Shown here one piece after another: positions 18,669 through 26,483 of a stretch of DNA of 64,000 bases. This DNA comes from Legionella sp. PC997 (lineage in GTDB: Bacteria > Pseudomonadota > Gammaproteobacteria > Legionellales > Legionellaceae). Positions within the stretch are counted from its first letter, which is position 1. Every line of letters begins with the position of its first letter. Where the stretch lies: the NCBI RefSeq assembly GCF_014109825.1, contig NZ_CP059576.1, positions 1,390,001 to 1,454,000 on the forward strand. The letters are read 5' to 3'. The notes below the pieces were generated by a model, which made no database searches, was not told where the DNA came from, and worked only from the letters and a program-made list of their open reading frames with translations. The translations under genes and the position numbers were made by a program.

Positions 18669-20186
18669 ATGATTGAGTCATTGAAAAAAGCTCTTTTGAA
18701 CAACAATAAGGAAGTTTTTAAGCAGAAAATCAGCAAGGAACAGCTCAATGAAGTTGATGACCAAGGTAATACGCTACTTCATCTAGCCGTGAAGGAAGGT
18801 TCTTTATATTTTGTAAAACATTTACTGGCCCTCGGAGCGGATATCTCATTGCTAAATGATGAAGGGAATAGTGTGTTACACCTTGCAGTGCAAAAGGGCT
18901 ATTTTAATATAGTCAATGAACTGCTGGGAATTTCACCAGCAGCAAAAGATAGAAAAAAGAAAGCAAAATGGACGGATAAGGATCGTAGCATTAAATTGGA
19001 GAGACTGAAAAATTCTCAGAATCAGGCATTTATTCTTCTGAATGTACCGAATAATAAGGGAGAAATACCGCTCATTATTGCAGCTAGTTTAAAAGATGAT
19101 CTTATTTATAAAAAAATTCTACTGCTTGATCCTGCTCCTGGATATGCAAAAAAACATATCGATGAAGCTTTGAGATTACGGCAAAAACAGATTGGAAGTT
19201 TGCGAAATAAAAGTTTTTGGGCTGCATTGTTGGAAACATTTTGTCCTTCTGCATCTATAGCAGAATTAACCGAGTCGTTTGCATATACCGGATTATTAGC
19301 TGGGGCAAGTGCAGCAGTGGCTTTGGGCTTGAATATTGCCTTTGCTGTTATCTCCATTTTGGGGTTTAGCCTCATCCTTTATGCTAATTATAAAAAGAAT
19401 CAATCTGAAAAAAATGCCATTCGCGAACTTGAAGAGTTACAAGCGGAACTGGCTTTTCTGCAGGGGATTAGAAAAAGAGTTGCGCAACTCCTCTCACAAA
19501 GGGTATTAACTGCTGATGATAAGAAAGAACTGGCCTTGATGAAGGTGGAATTAACCAAAACCATTCAAAAAACAACCCTAGTGAAAGGCTCAGAAATAAA
19601 TGCGGCGGATTATGTAACGCGAAATGATAAAATCCTCGTTGGCTTAAGTTCGGTTGGGAGCTTCCTATGTACGTATTCCGGAACACTGGGTATTATGGGG
19701 CTTGGTTTGGCAATTGGTGCTGAAATTCTCGGTGTCAGCTTGTCGGCTCTTATCGTTTCTACCGGCCCAGTGGGCATCGGTATTGCTTTAGGTGTTGGAT
19801 TAATACTTGCCGCAGCTCTTGCTTTTTATCACTATGAATCCAGAAAACAAGGCTATATGGTTTTTGGAGAGCAACGAGCATCCATTCATAAGTTGGAGTA
19901 CAGTGTTTATAAAGAACAACAAGACCTCATTCATGGTGCGGATAACGTGCTCAAAAATATTGATGGTTTACTGACACCCCACAAAAATCTTAAAAAACCA
20001 AAGGGTGAAACATCAGAGCAAAAAAAGAAAGCGCCTGAAGCCCTTCCCAATAGATATGATCATGGGCATAAACCAGGGGAGATTTGTTCTAAGGAAACAG
20101 AACAACTTGGTACTAATGGATTCATGGGGCGAGCTCAAAGTGTACCTGATATGACGGTAATTAAAACTAAAACCCCCACATTGTAG
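18669..20186 (+). CDS. Ankyrin-repeat membrane protein, candidate effector
   Basis: 505 residues from the ATG at 18669. A start 33 codons earlier adds an unlikely hydrophobic leader. Residues about 5-85 hold two to three ankyrin repeats (DDQGNTLLHLAVKEGSLYF, NDEGNSVLHLAVQKGYFNI), with a further degenerate one near NKGEIPLIIAASLKDD. Two hydrophobic hairpins follow (about 190-235 and 325-375) separated by a long charged helical segment likely to coil. The tail is polar. Ankyrins are the commonest eukaryotic-like repeat in Legionella type IVB effectors, and the membrane hairpins suggest insertion into a host or vacuolar membrane. Both roles are inference. Confidence 0.7.
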   Translation: MIESLKKALLNNNKEVFKQKISKEQLNEVDDQGNTLLHLAVKEGSLYFVKHLLALGADISLLNDEGNSVLHLAVQKGYFNIVNELLGISPAAKDRKKKAKWTDKDRSIKLERLKNSQNQAFILLNVPNNKGEIPLIIAASLKDDLIYKKILLLDPAPGYAKKHIDEALRLRQKQIGSLRNKSFWAALLETFCPSASIAELTESFAYTGLLAGASAAVALGLNIAFAVISILGFSLILYANYKKNQSEKNAIRELEELQAELAFLQGIRKRVAQLLSQRVLTADDKKELALMKVELTKTIQKTTLVKGSEINAADYVTRNDKILVGLSSVGSFLCTYSGTLGIMGLGLAIGAEILGVSLSALIVSTGPVGIGIALGVGLILAAALAFYHYESRKQGYMVFGEQRASIHKLEYSVYKEQQDLIHGADNVLKNIDGLLTPHKNLKKPKGETSEQKKKAPEALPNRYDHGHKPGEICSKETEQLGTNGFMGRAQSVPDMTVIKTKTPTL

Positions 20187-20335
20187 GTAAAAAATTATCA
20201 TTAAATAGCTCATTAGGTGTGCATAGTTAGTTTTTAATAATTTTTGTAAATTTCATATGGACAATTTTAGAACAACCGTCAAAATCATCTCCTATAATTA
20301 ATGATGAACCTAGCCATTAATTATTGAGGTAATAA

Positions 20336-21709
20336 ATGCTTGACCGCGATGATAATAATTTGCCGAAAACTGATTCAAATGGGGTTACTGTTACCAGACA
20401 AGTAAAGAAATTAACTCAAGATCCTAGGTATAGAAGCGTTGATTTTTTTGATCAATGTGCAATAGAACCAAATTTCAAGGTAGAACAAGAGCAGATCACA
20501 ATCCAAGCATCAAAGACCCCACCTCCGATGCTCAAAGTAGAGGATTTAAATATCCCCGAATTCTTATTAGATGAATTGACTTCTGATGAAATAGTAAACA
20601 TTGCGAATCAAATAATAAGTTTTGCTTACGATCCCCTGAAGGTTGCCCATCACCTTAAAGATTTGGACGGTGTTTTGGGAAAATCAATGCAAGATAACCA
20701 AATTATACCCCCAGAACACAATTCGCTTCCTTCTCATTTGATTGCTGGAAGGGGTAATTATATCCCAGGTAGTCCGCCACCTGACTACCAACCTTTGAAA
20801 AAGGGGAGGATTCTGGATACATTATTATTAAAACGTGAAGAGTTGCGTGATGTAAATAAAAATGGTTTTATTGTTAAGTTTATTGGTTTTGTCAGTAGCA
20901 TGATAGCGGATCGTATCGTTTCAAGTGGTCAACTTTTTAATGAAAATAAACAAGTTAATCGTGTCCTTTTACATGGTTCTTATACACATCGACTTTTACT
21001 TGAAGCATTTGCTCAGGCGGTAGAAAAGGGTGATATCGATTTAAATATTAAGTCAGGAAAGAAGCTCAATTTTGTTCAACTATTACATATCTTAGTTTCG
21101 GTAAAATCAAAAAATGGGTTCAGTCTCTGGGAAATGGGACTAGACTCCGTTGAGGATTCTGAGCGTTCATCTAATGCTCCATTAGATTCAAAGCAATATA
21201 GTTTTAGCTGCCGATCCCCTTTTGTTTTAAACTCTCTATTATTATGTTTTGGTAAGGAGTTGGGATTACCTAATCTTCAAACCTATTTGTTGGACAGTCA
21301 TTACAAATCGGCATATGAAATGGTCTTACGTTCTAAAGAAAAGATGGCAAAGGCAGAGAGATTGCCTCACTATTCAAAAATTGATATTTCCAATGAACGA
21401 ATATATGAGCGTTGTATGGAATATTTTTCTACAATGGCAGAAAGTTATGGCGATGTAGGGGGAAATTCCCCTTTTACTCTTGATGAATTAACAATGCTCT
21501 CCGACGATCGCTATATATCATCAATGTGGGGACCTAGTGTACGAATAAAAGTATCCTCACCCCAAAAACCCGGGATTTATACAGGTTGGATGGAATTTTT
21601 TCAGAGCAAAAGCAAAGAAAAGGAACCTATTTCAAACCAAAATAAAAAACACCAACGACCTGATTCGGATGAGGATGAAGAACAACGATTTAATAAAAAG
21701 AAACAATGA
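20336..21709 (+). CDS. Hypothetical protein (457 aa), effector-like
   Basis: I do not recognise the family. It is soluble with no signal peptide or membrane helix. A proline-rich segment (APPMLK-like, then GSPPPDYQPLKK near residue 142) precedes a helical core. It ends in a strongly charged, low-complexity tail (RPDSDEDEEQRFNKKKQ) such as is seen in substrates of the Dot/Icm system. GAGGT is eight bases before the ATG. It follows the ankyrin gene by 149 bases on the same strand, so both may belong to an effector-rich patch. Confidence 0.6.
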   Translation: MLDRDDNNLPKTDSNGVTVTRQVKKLTQDPRYRSVDFFDQCAIEPNFKVEQEQITIQASKTPPPMLKVEDLNIPEFLLDELTSDEIVNIANQIISFAYDPLKVAHHLKDLDGVLGKSMQDNQIIPPEHNSLPSHLIAGRGNYIPGSPPPDYQPLKKGRILDTLLLKREELRDVNKNGFIVKFIGFVSSMIADRIVSSGQLFNENKQVNRVLLHGSYTHRLLLEAFAQAVEKGDIDLNIKSGKKLNFVQLLHILVSVKSKNGFSLWEMGLDSVEDSERSSNAPLDSKQYSFSCRSPFVLNSLLLCFGKELGLPNLQTYLLDSHYKSAYEMVLRSKEKMAKAERLPHYSKIDISNERIYERCMEYFSTMAESYGDVGGNSPFTLDELTMLSDDRYISSMWGPSVRIKVSSPQKPGIYTGWMEFFQSKSKEKEPISNQNKKHQRPDSDEDEEQRFNKKKQ

Positions 21710-21875
21710 ATAGGGAATAGGATTAGGTTTGGTAAACTTGGGTGCCCATCTATGTCCGATAATTTAAGCCCTCAGTTTAGTGCTCTTTAGACGTAATTGT
21801 TTTTTGAGTTTAGGACAAGGAAATGCTTTAAATTATAGGAAGAATCTATCTGATTAAAATATAGGGAGAAATATA

Positions 21876-22313
21876 ATGCATACACGGATTGATTATACTA
21901 AATTTGCTCCTGACGCAGTGAATGCGATTTTAGGTCTTGAACAGTATGTTGTTCATAGTGGAATAGAACGATCTCTTCTTGAATTGGTTAGGCTACGTGT
22001 GTCACAAATTAATGGCTGTGTCTATTGTGTTGATATGCACAGTGCGGATGCTAAAAGAGATGGGGAGTCTGAGCGTCGTCTCCATTCATTGGTTGTATGG
22101 AGAGAGTCTCCTTTTTTTACTCCTCGGGAACGAGCAGCTTTAGCTTGGAGTGAATCAGTTACTTTATTATCAGAAACCCACGTTCCTGACGAACTCTATA
22201 ATGAAGTTTTAAGTTGTTTCAATGAAAAGGAGCTCATTGATCTGACTATGGCTATTATTACCATTAATAGCTTGAACCGCATGGCAGTGAGCTTTCGAAA
22301 ATTACCAACCTGA
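21876..22313 (+). CDS. AhpD-like carboxymuconolactone decarboxylase family peroxidase
   Basis: 145 residues of the CMD/AhpD fold. VRLRVSQINGCVYCVDMHSADAKRDG contains the redox C-x-x-C with the downstream His. FTPRERAALAWSESVT is the second conserved block. Such proteins are thiol-dependent alkylhydroperoxidases or oxidative-stress proteins. RBS AGGGAG. Single gene. Confidence 0.9.
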   Translation: MHTRIDYTKFAPDAVNAILGLEQYVVHSGIERSLLELVRLRVSQINGCVYCVDMHSADAKRDGESERRLHSLVVWRESPFFTPRERAALAWSESVTLLSETHVPDELYNEVLSCFNEKELIDLTMAIITINSLNRMAVSFRKLPT

Positions 22314-22339
22314 AATTTTGCGAAAGGTTCCAACCTTCT

Positions 22340-22450
22340 TGAACCGTTGTTAATACATCCGGAGGGGGACCAGGGTTCTGGATACCGTGCTTTATGCGCG
22401 GTACGTGGGAGTTAAATTTTTAGGGCCGGCCAAGCCCAATTCGAAGCGAG
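22340..22450. repeat. GC-rich palindromic intergenic segment
   Basis: This stretch is markedly richer in G and C than its surroundings. It holds a stem TACCGTGC/GCGCGGTA (22383-22403, loop TTTAT), then the self-complementary GGGCCGGCC. The hairpin may terminate the AhpD gene, but the base composition resembles a small dispersed element or an insertion-sequence remnant. I cannot name it. Confidence 0.4.
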
Positions 22451-22474
22451 CCCAAATATAAAGGAGTAAGCAAT

Positions 22475-22753
22475 TTATAGGTTTCTATTTTTGAAATAAT
22501 GAAATAAAAAAATCACAAAGAAATAAATGAACAGTGGTTTAATAAATACATTAAATACCAAAATCATTTGTAAAAACAAATTGCTTGAATGCCATAACTG
22601 CTGACATAGCTTTAAGAAACTTAGAGATTGGTAGGGCTTTATATACAAAAGCATTGCCACGTACTGAATAATAATAAAACCGAGTAGGGTACAAAGAATT
22701 GCAATGGGATGCCTAATCGAATAGAAGAAATGAAACCATGAATTATTTTTCAT
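22475..22753 (-). CDS. Small membrane protein (92 aa), unknown
   Basis: Two strong membrane helices (about residues 16-37 and 60-83) are separated by a short polar loop. The ends are basic and aromatic. No family recognised. Its RBS is marginal. It lies just downstream of the DgcZ-like gene on the same strand (66 bases apart), so cotranscription is possible. Confidence 0.5.
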   Translation of the reverse strand: MKNNSWFHFFYSIRHPIAILCTLLGFIIIQYVAMLLYIKPYQSLSFLKLCQQLWHSSNLFLQMILVFNVFIKPLFIYFFVIFLFHYFKNRNL

Positions 22754-22819
22754 TGATCTCCCTAGGGTTAACTGCGCACATTGATTTATAAGATAGCACT
22801 TCTCAAGACTAGAAATCTC

Positions 22820-23710
22820 TCAAGAATCAAAAACTTGCACGCAATTTCGTCCCTCTTTTTTTGCTTTATATAGAGCCTGGTCAGCGTTTTTGATGGATTC
22901 TTCAATTGTAATACCTGTCTTAAGATGCGATATACCAAATGAAGCTGTTAAATGAATAGTTTTAAGGTTATCTATATTAATTTTTAGTGAAGAAATTCCT
23001 ATCCGAATACGTTCTGTGATCTCAAGAGCGAGATCAGTATTAGTATTTTGATAACACAGTAAAAATTCATCGCCGCCAACCCTAAAAATTTTGTCGTAAG
23101 GGCGCATATTCTCCATAATAAATCGACATACGGAAGCTAATACGCTGTCACCCGCTGCAAGTCCGTATTTATCATTAATTTCTTTAAAATGATCTAAATC
23201 AACCATTACTAAGCTGCATAATTGTATTTGCCGATTAACTAATTCCTGTTGTTCTCGTAAGATGGGTAACATATTATTCCGGTTGATCGAGCCCGTTAAT
23301 GGATCACGATTATAAAGTAATTCACTTAATTCTCGTTGCATTGCCGAAATTTCGAGATGTAATTTTTCCATGGTATTTGAAAAAATATCATAATCATGAG
23401 GGGATACGGGATTGCCTTTACTTATTGCGACTAACAGGGTAGCGGCTGCTCTATGCATTTGCAGATGCTCTTCTCCCAGTGCGATAAATCCTGGATGTTG
23501 ATTTAATCTCTTCGACGCAGTTTGATAATACCATTGACCGAATTGGCATTCTTTATGAGCACTCGTACTCATGTCGTGTAAATCAGGCGGTAATCTACAT
23601 ATAAGGGAACGTATGATTAAATTATACCATTGATGATGATTGTAGAGTGCTTGTTCAAATTGGAATATAAAATCTTGTAATTCCTCACGACTAAAAGAAT
23701 CAAAATACAT
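22820..23710 (-). CDS. Zinc-sensing diguanylate cyclase, CZB-GGDEF (DgcZ-like)
   Basis: 296 residues, the same length as E. coli DgcZ. The N-terminal CZB domain has its four zinc ligands in register with DgcZ: His25 (HHQW), Cys55 (CQFGQW), His82 and His86 (HLQMH). The spacings 30-27-4 are identical. The GGDEF domain follows with DPLTGSINRNNML, VMVDLDHFKEINDKYG and active-site RVGGDEFLLC. Zinc binding is known to repress DgcZ, so c-di-GMP synthesis here is probably zinc controlled. An N-terminal helical bundle and dimerisation are expected from the family. Confidence 0.9.
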   Translation of the reverse strand: MYFDSFSREELQDFIFQFEQALYNHHQWYNLIIRSLICRLPPDLHDMSTSAHKECQFGQWYYQTASKRLNQHPGFIALGEEHLQMHRAAATLLVAISKGNPVSPHDYDIFSNTMEKLHLEISAMQRELSELLYNRDPLTGSINRNNMLPILREQQELVNRQIQLCSLVMVDLDHFKEINDKYGLAAGDSVLASVCRFIMENMRPYDKIFRVGGDEFLLCYQNTNTDLALEITERIRIGISSLKINIDNLKTIHLTASFGISHLKTGITIEESIKNADQALYKAKKEGRNCVQVFDS

Positions 23711-24053
23711 GTATCTGTCCTTAATAGTTAGTTTATTTCAATCCTAAAAATATTTGATTCGATACTTAAACAAACTCATCACGGAACTGGTTCAAAAATA
23801 TCTATTAAAATGAGAAATTATAAATTTCATAACTTCAAATAATTACATCAATAAGTATAGGAAAAAACATTTCATTCTGCTTCATAGCTCTTGGAATTAA
23901 AAATTTTGTGTATAGAAACCCAACTCGCTCTTGGTTCATAGAATATTATTTTGAAGATTTGACGATCTAATACACACCGTGATCAATACGGTATCCAAAT
24001 TATTAAATTTATAACAAAATAGGTAGATGCTATAAAGTAATTAAGACGTACTA
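23711..24053. other. 343-base divergent spacer
   Basis: AT-rich region between the DgcZ-like gene and the next plus-strand gene. It presumably holds both promoters, but I see no convincing -35/-10 pair, hairpin or RNA gene. Confidence 0.4.
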
Positions 24054-24458
24054 ATGAATGGATTGATGAAATTATTTTCTAAAAACGAACAGGGTAAGGC
24101 CCGAGTGATGTTCGTTTTCTTAGCCGGGCTATTAGGCATAGTTACCTTATTTTTTGAACTTATATATTGGTATGATATTCGAGAGAATTGTGACCGTATC
24201 TTATTTGCTATTTCAATATATATTTTTCTATTAGCCTTTTTTGTAGGGAAGCCAGTTGAGCATTTAGGATCATTGTGTACTATTTTATTCGGATTAGTCT
24301 TCATGTGTTTTTCTATTTTTTTTCAAGTCTTTTATTTCAGGACCACTTCAATTACACAAATGCTATTTCTGTTTATCTGTCTTGGAGGTACGTGGGGTCT
24401 TGGACGTATGTTATCTGTTATTGTTAATTTTTCTGATTCCGTGGAGGCGGGCTCTTAG
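24054..24458 (+). CDS. Membrane protein (134 aa), unknown
   Basis: Four membrane helices at about residues 18-38, 47-65, 72-92 and 100-120, in a compact four-helix arrangement. There is no catalytic signature. No family recognised. It is followed by a PAS-LuxR regulator after 106 bases. The RBS is weak. Confidence 0.55.
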   Translation: MNGLMKLFSKNEQGKARVMFVFLAGLLGIVTLFFELIYWYDIRENCDRILFAISIYIFLLAFFVGKPVEHLGSLCTILFGLVFMCFSIFFQVFYFRTTSITQMLFLFICLGGTWGLGRMLSVIVNFSDSVEAGS

Positions 24459-24564
24459 TAAGTCAAACCTTGCTAGAAAGGGAATTCGATATCAGTGGGA
24501 TTCTGTACACAAGTTGCTCATTATTGTATAATAATCCTAATAAATTATTATCGATGTTTAGGTA

Positions 24565-25242
24565 ATGCATAAAATTGACCACTATATACACACGGAAACA
24601 GCAAATGTAGACAATATTCTAGATACCACTCTGGCAAATATCTATTTAAAAGATAAAAAAGGGCGTTATCTAGACTGCAATCAGAACATGTTATTTGTAA
24701 ATAAGATGCAAGATATGAAGGGAATGACGGATTCCGACTTATTGTGGAAAGAACAAGCTCCTATACTCGCAAAAAATGATGCAGAGATAATACAACAGAA
24801 TAAAGCAAAAACATTTATTGAGACAGTCCAAGTGGATGGTTCTATTCAGCATTATCTGAGTCGTAAAGCACCATTGTATACGCGACAAGGAACGATCATG
24901 GGGGTTGTGGGAATATCTTTTCTGATAGATGATGATGCTTCATTGTTTAAAGCCATACACGAGACACTACCCTTGGCTATGCCCAGCCCTGTTGAGTTCA
25001 ATGTTCTTCCTTCTCAGCGGTCAGATCAAAATTCGTACCCTCAACTCACAACGAAACAAATTAAATGCTTATATTATTTGGTTAAAGGAATGACAATAAA
25101 ACAAATTGGTCAACAATTAAACCTATCACCAAGAACAGTTGAAGATCACCTTAATGCAGCTAAAAATAAACTCAACTGTCATAGCCGCAGGGAGTTAATT
25201 ACAACCGCATTACAATTGCCAATTATTAGAAACCAATTGTAA
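24565..25242 (+). CDS. PAS-LuxR type transcriptional regulator
   Basis: 225 residues. A PAS-like sensory domain spans about 15-125 (NIYLKDKKGRYLDCNQNMLFVN, then QGTIMGVVGISFLID). A LuxR/FixJ helix-turn-helix lies at about 157-215: LTTKQIKCLYYLVKGMTIKQIGQQLNLSPRTVEDHLNAAKNKL. There is no receiver domain or phosphorylation site, so regulation is probably by a bound ligand. Similar PAS-LuxR regulators are numerous in Legionella. Target genes cannot be read from the sequence. Confidence 0.85.
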   Translation: MHKIDHYIHTETANVDNILDTTLANIYLKDKKGRYLDCNQNMLFVNKMQDMKGMTDSDLLWKEQAPILAKNDAEIIQQNKAKTFIETVQVDGSIQHYLSRKAPLYTRQGTIMGVVGISFLIDDDASLFKAIHETLPLAMPSPVEFNVLPSQRSDQNSYPQLTTKQIKCLYYLVKGMTIKQIGQQLNLSPRTVEDHLNAAKNKLNCHSRRELITTALQLPIIRNQL

Positions 25243-25277
25243 CAAGATCATTTTAAACTGATAAACAATCGGAACTA

Positions 25278-26240
25278 TTATATGGTGAAATCAATTCCTC
25301 CTGTGAGCCCGTATGCACTTTTCACCTGCGTTCCGTAATAGTTTTGGACTAGGGGAACATTAACTCCAAAATAACACGAGAAATTGGTATTCATATTTAC
25401 TCTTAAGCCTGGTAATAAAAAAATACTATTTCCACCGCTGTTTGGATCACTTAAACCTGCAATATTATCTTTTTCAGCATATTCGCCAGTAAGTTCGATA
25501 ATACCATCAACGTGTAATTTTTTCTTTGTGTACATCTCTATGACAGCCGCAAAATTATAATCGAATATGGAGCCTTGAGTTGTCTCTTGAGAACCTTCAG
25601 TACTTTGTGTATATAATAAGTTTGCGCTTAAGGAAAACTTCTTAAATTGTTTTGAAATAATAATTCCTGCAAAGGGAGTCCAGGCACCACTTCCTGGTTG
25701 ATCGGATGCAGAAAAGAGTACACCATAATTATCTCTTACTGTGGTTTTACCTGTCGGCGCATTGATGCCATAGAGTAATGCCAGTGAAGCAAAAGCTTTA
25801 TTCCCATGCAAAAATTGCCACAAAGAAAAGATATTGGTGTCGCCTATACCCGAAGGGCTTCCCAATTGAATAATGTTTTTTATATTGGTTTCCGCATCAA
25901 AATTAACAGCAGAGATGGATGAATTAACCACATAAGGGATACTGATGCCTATGGTTATATTATCTTCTAGTCCATAAAATCCCTGAAGATAATTCGTAAA
26001 AGTAGACTTCTGGCTTTCTGCTAAGGGATGTTGTAAAAGTTCAGTACTAGACAAAGGAATGCTTGGATAATATTCTGCGCGTTGACTGATCCCTATTTGG
26101 CCTTTATCCAGGGTATCCGCAGTCGCCGTAGTAATCGGCGACCCAAGCCCCGGTGAATAACTAATTGAGGTTTGAGTAGCTGCATGAAGAGTAAAAGAGA
26201 AGCAGTATAAGCCTATAATTCGCTTTAAAATTTTGTTCAT
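25278..26240 (-). CDS. Outer-membrane beta-barrel protein (MetA-pathway phenol degradation/transporter-like)
   Basis: 320 residues. A signal peptide (1-20) is followed by alternating amphipathic beta strands ending in an aromatic-terminated strand (GLTGGIDFTI), as needed for outer-membrane insertion. The opening SYSPGLGSPITTATADTLDKGQIGIS and the order of strands resemble the putative MetA-pathway transporter family. Substrate unknown. No partner genes nearby. Confidence 0.65.
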   Translation of the reverse strand: MNKILKRIIGLYCFSFTLHAATQTSISYSPGLGSPITTATADTLDKGQIGISQRAEYYPSIPLSSTELLQHPLAESQKSTFTNYLQGFYGLEDNITIGISIPYVVNSSISAVNFDAETNIKNIIQLGSPSGIGDTNIFSLWQFLHGNKAFASLALLYGINAPTGKTTVRDNYGVLFSASDQPGSGAWTPFAGIIISKQFKKFSLSANLLYTQSTEGSQETTQGSIFDYNFAAVIEMYTKKKLHVDGIIELTGEYAEKDNIAGLSDPNSGGNSIFLLPGLRVNMNTNFSCYFGVNVPLVQNYYGTQVKSAYGLTGGIDFTI

Positions 26241-26483
26241 TTCATACGTATTAATTAAAAGTTTATTCTAACTTACAATTTGGTTAATGCCCATTACGTA
26301 TAATGATAAGAGCTCATAGTTAACCTATTAAAAGGTAGCTCCCCCATCAATGCTTCGAAAGTTTAATCTGCTTCAGTAAAAATTTTTTAAAAATTGCTTT
26401 ACCTATCAAGAACTTTTATTTAGGGTGTTTATTCTTTGTTGTATGGGTAAAAGTGATTTATTTAACTAAGCACGGAGCGTGGC

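Noticed and set aside
22340..22450. A tRNA gene in the GC-rich segment
   Set aside because: No TΨC arm, acceptor pairing or CCA-compatible end can be folded by eye.
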